Notes under the pieces: generated by a model
Seen by the model: only the letters and a program-made list of their open reading frames with translations
Told to the model about the DNA's origin: nothing
Databases searched by the model: none
Part shown: positions 16,919-25,351 of the stretch, piece after piece
Layout: each line of letters opens with the position of its first letter
How positions within the stretch are numbered: the first letter of the stretch is position 1
Program-made: the position numbers and the translations under genes
DNA from: Burkholderia pyrrocinia
GTDB lineage: Bacteria > Pseudomonadota > Gammaproteobacteria > Burkholderiales > Burkholderiaceae
Direction of reading: 5' to 3'
Length of the DNA: 64,000 nt
NCBI RefSeq assembly: GCF_022809715.1
Contig: NZ_CP094460.1
Coordinates: forward strand, 248,001 to 312,000

Positions 16919-18481
16919 ATGTCCCAATCCTCTCCGGCGTCGCGTGCGGCCACCGCCCCGCAAGCGGGTGCCCGCCTGCCGGCCGCCGTGACGCTTGCCG
17001 TCGCGTCGGCGACCTGTTCGCTGATCGTGCTCGACACGAACGTCGTCGCCGTGTCGCTGCCGAGCATCGCGCGCAGTTTTCATGCGAGCTTTGCCGATAT
17101 CGAATGGGTCGTCAGCGCGTACATGACCGCGTTCGCCGCTTGCCTGCTGCCGGCCGGCGGGCTCGCCGACCGCTTCGGGCGCAAGCGGATGCTCGGCGCG
17201 GGGCTTGCGCTCTTTTTTCTCGCGTCGCTCGGCTGCGGCGTTGCGCCGTCGGCCGGCTGGCTGATCGCCGCGCGCGCGCTGAAGGGCGGCGGCGCCGCGC
17301 TGCTGCTGACGGCCGCGCTCGCGGTGATCGCGAATCGTTTTCCGGAAGGGCGCGAACGGGCGCGCGCGTGGGCGATCTGGGGGATGTGCATGGGGATCGC
17401 GACGGCGATCGCGCCGCTCGTCGGCGGCGCGATCACGCAATGGATCGGCTGGCGCTGGGTGTTCCTGCTGAACCTGCCCGTCTGTGCGCTGCTGGCGGTG
17501 GGCGCGCGCGTCGCGATCGACGAATCGCGCGATCCGCACGCGAAACGCGTGGACGCCGCCGGCAGCCTGCTGTTCGGCGCGGCGCTCGCGTGCGCGATCG
17601 CCGCGCTGATCGGCGCACCGTCGCACGGCTGGCTGTCGGTCGCGACGCTCGGCCGGCTCGCGCTCGCCGCCGCGCTGTTTGCCGCTTTCATCGGCGCCGA
17701 GCGCTGGCAGGCGCGGCCGATGATCGATCTCGCGCTGTTCCGCCAACCGCGCTTCGTCGGTGCCGTGCTCGCGATGTTCGGTTATGCGGCGTGCGCACAG
17801 GTGATGATGACGTTCCTGCCGCTGTACCTGCAGAACGCGTTCGGGATGTCGGCGATCGACGCGGGCCTCGGGATGCTGCCGTTCGCGTTCGCGATGATCG
17901 CAGGGCCGTCGATCGGCGCGGCGCTTGCCGCGCGCGTGTCGTCAGGCGGCGTGCTGGCGGGCGGGCTCGCGCTGATCGGCGCGGGCAACCTCGCGACCGC
18001 GGCGCTGACAGCCAGCGGCGACTACCGGCTCGTCGCGATCGGCATGTTCGTGACGGGTTGCGGCGCCGGGATCATGAACGGCGATACGCAGAAGGCGATC
18101 ATGGCGTGCGTGCCGCCGGACCGCACGGGCATGGCGTCGGGCATCAGCACGACGACGCGCTTCTCGGCGATCGTGACGGCCGTCGGCGTGCTCGGCGCGG
18201 TGCTGGCGGCGAGCACGCATGCGCGGCTCGACCGGCTGCTGTCCGCCGCGCCCGGCCTGCGCGCGTTCGCCGACGCGCCGTTCATGTCGAGCCTGCTGGC
18301 CGGCGATCTGGCGCAGGCGCTCGACCGCGTGCCGCCGTCGGCAGCCGGCGCGCTCGCCCAGGCAGCGCCCATCGCGTTCGCGAGCGGGTTTGCCGATGCG
18401 CTCATGGTGAGCGGCGTGCTCGCGCTCGTTGCGTCAGTCGTTGCATACAAGTTGCTTGCGCAACCGATGCGCGACGCGTAG
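16919..18481 (+). CDS. DHA2-family (EmrB/QacA-like) MFS transporter
   Basis: A 520-residue protein with about 14 hydrophobic segments, the DHA2 drug:H+ antiporter layout. Motifs seen are LDTNVVAVSLPSI in helix 1 (motif D1), GGLADRFGRKRM between helices 2 and 3 (motif A), and a motif C-like region in helix 5 (GIATAIAPLVGGAI). Export of a toxic compound across the inner membrane is likely. It is transcribed divergently from the adjacent LysR gene, its probable regulator. Confidence 0.88.
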   Translation: MSQSSPASRAATAPQAGARLPAAVTLAVASATCSLIVLDTNVVAVSLPSIARSFHASFADIEWVVSAYMTAFAACLLPAGGLADRFGRKRMLGAGLALFFLASLGCGVAPSAGWLIAARALKGGGAALLLTAALAVIANRFPEGRERARAWAIWGMCMGIATAIAPLVGGAITQWIGWRWVFLLNLPVCALLAVGARVAIDESRDPHAKRVDAAGSLLFGAALACAIAALIGAPSHGWLSVATLGRLALAAALFAAFIGAERWQARPMIDLALFRQPRFVGAVLAMFGYAACAQVMMTFLPLYLQNAFGMSAIDAGLGMLPFAFAMIAGPSIGAALAARVSSGGVLAGGLALIGAGNLATAALTASGDYRLVAIGMFVTGCGAGIMNGDTQKAIMACVPPDRTGMASGISTTTRFSAIVTAVGVLGAVLAASTHARLDRLLSAAPGLRAFADAPFMSSLLAGDLAQALDRVPPSAAGALAQAAPIAFASGFADALMVSGVLALVASVVAYKLLAQPMRDA

Positions 18482-18645
18482 CGGGGCGTTTTGGGCATGT
18501 TTCGCACGCGCCACGACAGAATCATCAAGCTTGCGCGTCCCGGTTTCGTGCAGCGTATTCAAGATGTCATCGACGATCGAGAATCTGTTGCACGTGCTCG
18601 CTGCGCTGTCGATCGGCACGCGGCCGTACATGCCGGCGGAATTCC

Positions 18646-18744
18646 ATGGACGCGAAGCGTGTGACGTCGCGCACGATCCTGTTGTCGACGCTCGGGTTGA
18701 TCGTGTTGCTGTCGGTATTGCCGATGATCGCGCGCCACGGCTGA
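18646..18744 (+). CDS. Possible 32-residue single-pass membrane peptide
   Basis: ATG at 18646 opens a 32-codon frame with a positively charged N-terminus (MDAKRVTSR), a clean hydrophobic helix of about 17 residues (TILLSTLGLIVLLSVLP), and a short MIARHG tail. A weak GCGGA-like ribosome binding site lies upstream. It matches no family I know. It could be chance, but charge-then-helix organisation and a proper start and stop make it a candidate small membrane protein. Confidence 0.35.
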   Translation: MDAKRVTSRTILLSTLGLIVLLSVLPMIARHG

Positions 18745-18774
18745 TGCCGTGCGCGGCCCGCGGATCGGGTTGCG

Positions 18775-19206
18775 TCAGCGCTTCAGCGCGTCGCGACCGG
18801 TTTCGGCATCGTGCAACGTGCGGGTCGCGTCGTGCAGCTTGCGCTGCTTGTCGGCAAGCTTGCGCTGTGCCTTCGCGAGCTTGCCCGTGTCGCCGCGTGC
18901 TTCGGCTTGCCGCAGGTCCGATTCCGCGTTGCGCACTTCAGCCTGCGCCTTCTCGACGTCGCGCTGCTCGTCACGCACCTTGCGTTCGGCGCGCGCGAGC
19001 TGGCCCGCATCCGTGCAGTTCGCGCGGACCTTCTCCAGCGCCGCCTGCTGGTGCATGGCCTGTTGCGTATTGCCGTGCTGCTTCGCGTAGTCGATCTGCG
19101 TCTGCAGCGCGTGGATGCGCGTCGCGCAGTCCTGCGTATCGGCCATTGCGGCGGAGCTGGCGAGCAATGCGATCGGGAGCGTGATGGCGATCAGGGTGTT
19201 TTTCAT
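18775..19206 (-). CDS. DUF1090 (YqjC-like) periplasmic protein
   Basis: A 143-residue secreted protein with a signal peptide ending SSAAMA. A first cysteine-containing part follows (DTQDCATRIHALQTQIDYAK, then a second Cys in RANCTDAG). The rest is a long highly charged coiled-coil region (about residues 75-140) rich in Lys, Arg, Glu and Gln. This is the DUF1090 layout. Its function is unknown. The ATG at 19206 has a GAGGAATCC segment upstream on this strand. Confidence 0.82.
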   Translation of the reverse strand: MKNTLIAITLPIALLASSAAMADTQDCATRIHALQTQIDYAKQHGNTQQAMHQQAALEKVRANCTDAGQLARAERKVRDEQRDVEKAQAEVRNAESDLRQAEARGDTGKLAKAQRKLADKQRKLHDATRTLHDAETGRDALKR

Positions 19207-19496
19207 CAGGGATTCCTCGGTGTGCTGCCCGTGGCAGAGCTTGTTGTTGGAGACGTGCATGACGACGCATGGCCGTTCGCTGGACTGCATTGTGCAAGGG
19301 CGGACCGGCGCGGGTAAATAGGATCAGTCTGACATGCGGTCTGCGACGCGCAGAGGAAATGCGCGATCGGATTGGCGGATCGAGCCGGATCGCCGATGTA
19401 TTGGCCGCGAGCAGGGTACGCGTAGCCCCGTGGCGATCGATGCGACGACAACCGGTGCGATGCGCGTGCGGCGACATGACGCGCGTTCGCCGTGGT

Positions 19497-20645
19497 TCAG
19501 TGCGATTTCGTCGTGTGGCGCTGCTGACGCGCGACGCGTGCGACGAGCGGCCGGCGCGCAGCGCGGCAGTGCGTTGCCTTGCGTGCTCGCGGCGGACGTG
19601 GCGGCTCGGGCGCGGGCGCCGCCGGTTCGGTTGCGGACGCAACCGCCGCAACCGCCGGCAGCGCGGCCTCGGCGTCGAGCCAGCCGCGCGTCGCTTCGGC
19701 GATCAGCCCGCGCAGCCAGCGCACGCCTTCGACGCACGATCCCGATTCGTTCCACGTCATCCGGTACACGATATCCGCCGGTTCGACCGGCAGCGCGACC
19801 GCGGCGAGCGGCAGCAGCTTCGCGTAGTGCCGCGCGAGCCGGTACGTGGTGGTCAGGATCATGTCGGAGCGCACGAGCGCATGCGCGGCGAGTTCGAAGT
19901 GCGGCAGCGTGACGACGATTCGCCGCAGCAGGCCCACGCGTTCAAGCTGCCGATCGATCGCGCCGGACGCTTCGAGCCACGACGGCGTCGGGCACAGCTG
20001 CGGCGCTGCCGCGAAATCGGCGGCCGTCATCGCGCCGCGCCGCGCGAGCGGATGCGTCGCGCGCATCAGGCATACGACGCGATCGTCGAACAGGTCGTCC
20101 TGCCGGAACCGCGACGAGCGGGCCGGGCGATTGTCGATCACGACGTCGAGTTCGCCGTCGGCGAGTGCGCGCTCGTCGTCGAAACCGTCGCCGAGCGGAT
20201 GGAACACGAGCTGCGCGTTCGGCGCGCGCTCGCGGAACAGCGCGACGAGCTTCGGCACGAACAGCACGTTCAGATAGTCGGGGCAGCCGATCCGGTAGGT
20301 GCGCACCGACGTGCGCGCGTCGAACGTCGGCTGCTGGATGCGGATGAAGTCGATCACGCGCAGCGCGTTGCGCAGCGGTTCGATCAGCCGCGCGCCGAAC
20401 TCGGTCGGCACCATCCCGTAGCGGCTGCGCACGAGCAGCGGATCGCCGAGCAGCGTGCGCAGCCGCTTGAGCGCGGCGCTCGTCGCCGGCTGCGACATGT
20501 TCAGGCGCACGGCCGCACGCGATACGGTGCGCTCGGTCAGCAGCACGAGCAGGATGCGCATCAGCCGTGCATCCAGTACGTCGAGCACGTCCGTGGCGGT
20601 GGACGCGTTGCGGGGCAGGGAGGTCGGATCTAGCGGGTCCCGCAT
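19497..20645 (-). CDS. LysR-family regulator with unusual basic/proline-rich tail
   Basis: A 382-residue regulator. The HTH includes ILLVLLTERTVSRAAVRLNMSQPATSAALKRLR, and the effector domain resembles the NodD/PcpR-like LysR subgroup. After the normal end at about residue 320 there is an extra segment of about 60 residues rich in Pro, Ala and Arg. ATG at 20645 is the most likely start. It is co-oriented with the racemase and NCS1 permease genes upstream, and may regulate them, but it could be unrelated. Confidence 0.85.
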   Translation of the reverse strand: MRDPLDPTSLPRNASTATDVLDVLDARLMRILLVLLTERTVSRAAVRLNMSQPATSAALKRLRTLLGDPLLVRSRYGMVPTEFGARLIEPLRNALRVIDFIRIQQPTFDARTSVRTYRIGCPDYLNVLFVPKLVALFRERAPNAQLVFHPLGDGFDDERALADGELDVVIDNRPARSSRFRQDDLFDDRVVCLMRATHPLARRGAMTAADFAAAPQLCPTPSWLEASGAIDRQLERVGLLRRIVVTLPHFELAAHALVRSDMILTTTYRLARHYAKLLPLAAVALPVEPADIVYRMTWNESGSCVEGVRWLRGLIAEATRGWLDAEAALPAVAAVASATEPAAPAPEPPRPPRARKATHCRAARRPLVARVARQQRHTTKSH

Positions 20646-20718
20646 GCCGATACGCCTCCCGGCGGCACAGAGCACGAACCCGAGCCCGAGCGCGACGCGG
20701 CAGCCGGCCGGCGGCCCG

Positions 20719-21447
20719 TCATTTTGCGAAGGTTCCCGGCCAGCCGACGATCCGCTTCGGGCGCGGCGGCGCGTATGTGCGGACCTTCGACGTCTTCAGC
20801 TTCAGGCGTACCAGCGACTCGGCGAGCGCGACCGCGGCCGATACGCCGTCGACCACCGGCACGCCCGTGCATTCCTCGATCTGCCGGTCGAGGCCGGCCA
20901 TTCCGCCGCAGCCGAGGCAGATCACTTCCGCGCGATCGTCCTTCACCGCGCGCTGCGCCTGGCCGACGATCGACTCGATCGCGCGGGCCGGGTTCTCTTC
21001 GAGCTCGAGCACCGCGAGGCCGCTCGCGCGCACCGACGCGCAGCGCGCGTCGAGCCCGGCGAGCTTCAGGCGATCCTCGATCAGCGGCACCGTGCGGTCG
21101 AGCGTCGTGACGACCGAGTAGCGATGCCCGAGCAGCATCGCGATGCTCGCGGCCGCTTCGGTGATGTCGACGACGGGCACCGTCAGCAGTTCCTGCAGGC
21201 CTTCGCGGCCGTGTTCGCCGTAGCCGGCCTGGATCACCGCGTCATACGGCTCGTCGTAGCTCAACACGCGATCCATCACGGCGATCGCCGCGAGGTAGCT
21301 CTCGAAGTTGCCTTCGACCGACTCCGCGCCGAAGCGCGGCGTCAGCCCGACGATCTCCGTGCCGGGCGACGCGGCGGCCCGCGCCTGCGCGGCGATCGCG
21401 TCGGTGATCGACTCGGTCGTGTTGACGTTGACTACCAGGATCCTCAT
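20719..21447 (-). CDS. Asp/Glu/hydantoin racemase-family protein lacking the first catalytic Cys
   Basis: A 242-residue protein of the hydantoin/allantoin racemase group: N-terminal RILVVNVNTTESIT, second active-site Cys180 in VICLGCGGM, and GVPVVDGVSAAV. At the position of the first catalytic cysteine (about residue 76, normally in ACFGD) it has AGYGEHG, so Cys is replaced. A two-base racemase mechanism would need both residues. It lies 22 bases downstream of an NCS1 permease gene, suggesting metabolism of a hydantoin, allantoin or related ring compound. Confidence 0.8.
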   Translation of the reverse strand: MRILVVNVNTTESITDAIAAQARAAASPGTEIVGLTPRFGAESVEGNFESYLAAIAVMDRVLSYDEPYDAVIQAGYGEHGREGLQELLTVPVVDITEAAASIAMLLGHRYSVVTTLDRTVPLIEDRLKLAGLDARCASVRASGLAVLELEENPARAIESIVGQAQRAVKDDRAEVICLGCGGMAGLDRQIEECTGVPVVDGVSAAVALAESLVRLKLKTSKVRTYAPPRPKRIVGWPGTFAK

Positions 21448-21469
21448 CGGGCACTCCGTATGCGTGGGT

Positions 21470-23020
21470 TCAGTGTTGCGCGCAGGCGACCGCGATGTGT
21501 TCGCCCGAGCGCTCGTCGTATTGCCGTTTGCGATCGGCCAGCAGCCAGTACACGCTGCCCGCGATGGCCGCGCCGAGCAGCCAGGAGAACGGCGTCATCG
21601 CGCTGAAGGCCGGCACGACGGCGAGCGTGATCGAGATCAGCGCGGACGGCACGAGCGCCGCGAGCGCCTTGCGGTTCACGCCGCGCGTATAGAAATAGGC
21701 GCCGGTCGGCGCTTCGGTATAGAGGTCGGGCACGTTCACGCGCTGCTTGCGTACGAGCCAGTAGTCGACCGTGATGATCCCGTACAGCGGGCCGAGCAGC
21801 GCGCCGAGGCCGGACAGGAAGTAGACGATCACGATCGGGCTGTTGTACAGGTTCCACGGCAGGATCAGCACGGCAATCGTCGCGCTGATCAGGCCCGCGC
21901 GGCGGAACGACAGGCGGTGCGGCGCGAGGCTCGTCAGCACGAAGGCCGGTGCGACGAAGTTCGCCATGATGTTCACGGCGACCGTAACGATCAGGAATGC
22001 GAGGCAACCAAGCACGAGGAACAGCTTGTTCGGCACCGTCGCGATGATTTCCGTCGGGCTGTGGATGATCTGGCCGTTCAGCTTGAACTGCGCGCCGGCG
22101 AGCACGAAGCTGATCGTCGCGAACACGAGGATGTTCACCGGCAGGCCCCAGAAATTGCCGACCCGCACCGTCTTCGCGCTCGGCGACGAGCGGGCGAAAT
22201 CGCAGAAGTTGAGCACCAGCGTGCCGTAGATCGCGAGCCACAGCGAACCGCCCGCGAAGACCTCCGTCCACATCTTCACGCCGGTCATCGGCTTGCCGAT
22301 CGACATCGCGAGATGGCCGCCCGTGCGGCTGAACATCCACGCGGCGAGCGACAGCGTCGTGACGAGGATCACCGGGCCGGCGAGCCCCTCGTACTTGCGG
22401 ACCATTTCCATCCCGTACGTGAGGATGCCGATCTGCACGAGCCAGATCGCGACGAACGTGATCCAGCCGAGCGTCGACAGCCCGAAGATCGCGTTCCGGT
22501 CGAATGCGGCGAGGCCCGGCCAGATCGCGGTGAGCAGCACGCGCAGCACGACGGACGCGAGATAGGTCTGGATACCGAACCAAGCGATCGCGATCACCGC
22601 GCGGATCATCGCGGGCAGCAGCGCGCCGTAGATACCGAAGCTCATCCGGCTGATCACCGGGAACGGCACGCCGGTCTTCTGGCCCATGTAGCCGGTGAGG
22701 TTCATGAAGCAGTACACGAGCACCGCGCCGATCGCGAGCGACGCGAGCATCTGCCAGCCCGACAGGCCGAGCGCGAACAGCCCGATCGCGAACGAGTAGT
22801 TCGCGATGTTGTGCACGTCGTTGGTCCACAGCGCAAAGATGCTGTAGCGGCCCCAGGTCCGGCCCTCGGCCCTGGTCGGCGCGAGGTCGGGGTTGTGCAG
22901 CCGCGGGCTCAGCGCGGGGGCGCGCGAGGCCGTGTCGGATCGATGCGATGCGTCGTCCGCGCCGAGCACGAGGCCCGGGCGGTGAGTGGCTTCCAGTTGC
23001 ACGCCGTTGTCTCCTTCCAT
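21470..23020 (-). CDS. NCS1-family nucleobase/hydantoin:cation symporter
   Basis: A 516-residue transporter with about 12 membrane segments. NCS1 hallmarks include NPDLAPT near residue 43, NYSFAIGLFALGLSGWQ, FPVISRMSFGIYGA and NFWGLPVNILVF. Relatives carry cytosine, uracil, allantoin or benzyl-hydantoin with Na+ or H+. It is followed at once by a hydantoin-racemase-like gene on the same strand, which favours a hydantoin- or allantoin-type substrate. No hydantoinase or allantoinase is in the window. Confidence 0.88.
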   Translation of the reverse strand: MEGDNGVQLEATHRPGLVLGADDASHRSDTASRAPALSPRLHNPDLAPTRAEGRTWGRYSIFALWTNDVHNIANYSFAIGLFALGLSGWQMLASLAIGAVLVYCFMNLTGYMGQKTGVPFPVISRMSFGIYGALLPAMIRAVIAIAWFGIQTYLASVVLRVLLTAIWPGLAAFDRNAIFGLSTLGWITFVAIWLVQIGILTYGMEMVRKYEGLAGPVILVTTLSLAAWMFSRTGGHLAMSIGKPMTGVKMWTEVFAGGSLWLAIYGTLVLNFCDFARSSPSAKTVRVGNFWGLPVNILVFATISFVLAGAQFKLNGQIIHSPTEIIATVPNKLFLVLGCLAFLIVTVAVNIMANFVAPAFVLTSLAPHRLSFRRAGLISATIAVLILPWNLYNSPIVIVYFLSGLGALLGPLYGIITVDYWLVRKQRVNVPDLYTEAPTGAYFYTRGVNRKALAALVPSALISITLAVVPAFSAMTPFSWLLGAAIAGSVYWLLADRKRQYDERSGEHIAVACAQH

Positions 23021-23252
23021 GTGCGGGGCGCGAAACCGGCAGCGTGTACACGCTGCGCCGGCTTGGCCGCCGTGGACCTTATGTCTCGGATTTGTTCGCG
23101 AGTATGGGCGGCCGGCGCGATGATGGGAAATTAAATATTCGGCTGGGCGTCATTTGAAAAATGAATGGAATGCCGTCGGCAGCGGCGGCCGGGCGCGGCA
23201 TGCGAATTGCTCGCCAGCGGGCTCCATCCACATCGACATCAGCGGAGGTGTC

Positions 23253-23492
23253 ATGCAGCGATATTCATTTCGTCATGTATCGCGAGCCGTCTTCGCCGGC
23301 ATCCTGATCGCGGGCCTTGCGGCAGGCGCGGGTTGCCAGAAGAAGAGCGACAGCGGCGAGTCGGGCGCAACGAGCGGCATGTCGGCTGCGCCGTCCACCG
23401 CACCGTCGGGCATGCCGGGCAGCGGAGCGGCCGGAAGCGGCGCAAGCATGCCTGGCGCCGCTTCCGCGCCGGGCGGCGCGAGCGGCGGCTGA
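23253..23492 (+). CDS. Small lipoprotein-like secreted protein
   Basis: A 79-residue protein with a clear ribosome binding site (AGCGGAGG) before ATG 23253. The N-terminus is basic, then a hydrophobic stretch ending LAAGAGCQKKSDSGE, an imperfect lipobox with Cys at about residue 28. The rest is low-complexity Ser/Gly/Ala/Pro/Met. Similar short Gly/Ser/Met lipoproteins occur in Burkholderia, with no known function. It stands alone. Confidence 0.6.
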   Translation: MQRYSFRHVSRAVFAGILIAGLAAGAGCQKKSDSGESGATSGMSAAPSTAPSGMPGSGAAGSGASMPGAASAPGGASGG

Positions 23493-23646
23493 AGGGCGGC
23501 TGCGCGACTGGGAGGACGGCGCGCAAGTGCGCCGTTCGCGGATCGAGTGCCGTGCGGGCTTCGCACGGGCGCAGGGTGGCGCGCGTGTGCGCGGCCGTGC
23601 GCATGAAAGATTTGCAAGGACCGTTGTAGCGATTCCAGGACCGGCG

Positions 23647-23666
23647 GCGCCGGCTCGAGCCGGCGC
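23647..23666. repeat. Perfect 20-bp palindrome upstream of the 23690 gene
   Basis: GCGCCGGCTCGAGCCGGCGC is its own reverse complement. It ends 23 bases before the ATG at 23690 and 13 bases before the AGGAGG ribosome binding site. It could be an operator, or an RNA hairpin in the leader that limits translation. Confidence 0.7.
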
Positions 23667-23689
23667 ACGCCGGCCGGACAGGAGGTGCG

Positions 23690-24244
23690 ATGCAGAACGC
23701 GGAATCGAACCCTGACCCGCAAAAGCAGCGGGAACAGATCGAGAAGAGCCCGGTAAAGACGCCGGCGGCCGGCGACATGCCCGACGCGGCGACCCAGGCC
23801 GCCGAGGTGGCGCGGCACCCGCTGACGCCGGAGGCGGTCGCGGGGAAAATGCCGACCGGCCTGCCGCCGATCGACGTCGGCGCGCACGCGGTCGACAGCG
23901 GAGACCCCGTGCGGCGCGCGGCCGGCCGGATCGTCACGCTCGACAACGCGAACATGGCGATGACCGACAACACGGTCGACGTCGACGGCAAGGGCATGGA
24001 AGCGGCCGCGGGCGCATCGGAGTGGCACGACAACGTGATCCATTCGAATGCGTCGCTCGACGACGCGGTCGATACGCCCGACGAAGGGCTCGGCGGGATC
24101 GAGAGCCGCCCGTCCGGCAACCTGCCGCAGATCGCGACGCGGCCGGGCTGGCGCGTGCGCCATGTCGGCGATGTCGATATCGCTGTCGAGCACGGCACCG
24201 GCACGCGCGCCGAGCATGTGATCCGTCTCGAGCGGGTCGACTGA
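23690..24244 (+). CDS. Conserved Burkholderia-type protein, possibly DUF3005
   Basis: A 184-residue hydrophilic protein with no signal peptide or membrane segment and a strong ribosome binding site (AGGAGG). The N-terminal third is charged and disordered-looking. The C-terminal part has a compact block (DTPDEGLGGIESRPSGNLPQ, then RPGWRVRHVGDVDIAVEHG) that I recall from DUF3005 proteins of Burkholderia. That assignment is from memory and uncertain. Function is unknown. Confidence 0.65.
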   Translation: MQNAESNPDPQKQREQIEKSPVKTPAAGDMPDAATQAAEVARHPLTPEAVAGKMPTGLPPIDVGAHAVDSGDPVRRAAGRIVTLDNANMAMTDNTVDVDGKGMEAAAGASEWHDNVIHSNASLDDAVDTPDEGLGGIESRPSGNLPQIATRPGWRVRHVGDVDIAVEHGTGTRAEHVIRLERVD

Positions 24245-24310
24245 TGCCGAGGCTGGAGATCATCCGGCGGCCGGCGCAACCGCACCGGCCGCCGCGACCG
24301 TTTGGAGCCC

Positions 24311-25075
24311 TTACTGCGGGCCCAGCTCCAGTGCCGACGTATCGGCATCGTTGCCCTGTGCAACGAGCACGTGAATGTCGTTCGGCGTCACGTCGCCGAT
24401 CCCGCCCGACGGAATCGTCAAGAGCAGCCAGTCGGCGTTGTTGTTGATGGTGACCGGCGCGGTCTTGAGGATCGGTGCTTTGCTGCCGGCCACCGTGACG
24501 ATCACCTGGTAGCTGCCGCCATTGAGGTAGATCGAATCCTGCGTCGATGCCGGCACCGCGTTCTGGTAGGCCGCGCCCGCCAGCGTCGGGCTTTGCGTCG
24601 AGATGTCGGTGCCGGGCGGAACGACGTATACGTCGACGTTCTGCGCGTTCGGCGACGCGTTGAAGCTGCGCACGCGCGCCTTGTCCGACAGCAAGCCCTT
24701 GTTGTACGGATCGTCGATGACGGAAATCGCCGACGACTTGCTCGGCAGCGCGATCGTCGTGTAGTGATGGCCGTTCGCCGCGCTGAACGATTGCGCGGCG
24801 ATGGTCGTCGTCGTGCCCGAGATGTCGTAGCTCGCGTTCTGCGTGCCCGAGTCGATGTCGTGATAGCGCGTCACGCCCTTGTACGCGACACCCGCCTGGT
24901 CGATCTTCGCGTTCAGGTAGTAGTCGAGGTTCGGCCCGGCCGGGACCGCGTTGATGAAGCGCGCCTGCGGCTTCGAGATGCCGAGTTCGGTGCCGACGTC
25001 GTTGCCGTCGCCGCCGCACGCCGCGAGCACGGAAATGACGGAGCACAGGGCCACCAGTGTTCGTATTGATTTCAT
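24311..25075 (-). CDS. DUF4397-domain lipoprotein
   Basis: A 254-residue lipoprotein with signal MKSIRTLVALCSVISVLAAC and lipidated Cys at about residue 20. Two DUF4397-type repeats follow, starting RFINAVPAGPNLDYYLNA and VRSFNASPNAQNVDVYVVPPGTD, each with the conserved Asn and aromatic residues and ending in a beta strand. Such proteins are surface- or periplasm-exposed; ligand and role are unknown. The start at 25075 is supported by GAGAGG on the minus strand. It stands alone. Confidence 0.85.
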   Translation of the reverse strand: MKSIRTLVALCSVISVLAACGGDGNDVGTELGISKPQARFINAVPAGPNLDYYLNAKIDQAGVAYKGVTRYHDIDSGTQNASYDISGTTTTIAAQSFSAANGHHYTTIALPSKSSAISVIDDPYNKGLLSDKARVRSFNASPNAQNVDVYVVPPGTDISTQSPTLAGAAYQNAVPASTQDSIYLNGGSYQVIVTVAGSKAPILKTAPVTINNNADWLLLTIPSGGIGDVTPNDIHVLVAQGNDADTSALELGPQ

Positions 25076-25315
25076 GTCGTCCTCTCGTTCAGGGAACCTG
25101 CTGGCGACGCGGGAACGCCGCGCTGGATCGCGCGGTGCGCAGCGCAGGTTGGGTGAAGGATGCTGTCCGCCGGGGAGGCGGGCGCGTCGATGGCGCAAGC
25201 GATGTGCCTGCGCGGTCGACGAGGGCGGGAAACCCGCGCCCGCGCGCGTGGGGTGGCGGCGCGGGCGCGAAACGAGGGCGGGTGTGTGGCGAACGAGCCT
25301 GACGCGGGCGGTTGT

Positions 25316-25345
25316 AAAAAAGGGCAGCGTCGCGGCAGGCGACGC
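25316..25345 (-). terminator. Rho-independent terminator of the nicotinate transporter gene
   Basis: Read on the minus strand just past the stop at 25352, GCGTCGC-CTGCC-GCGACGC forms a perfect 7-bp stem with a five-base loop. After five bases it is followed by six T residues. This is a classic intrinsic terminator. Confidence 0.7.
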
Positions 25346-25351
25346 GTTGCG

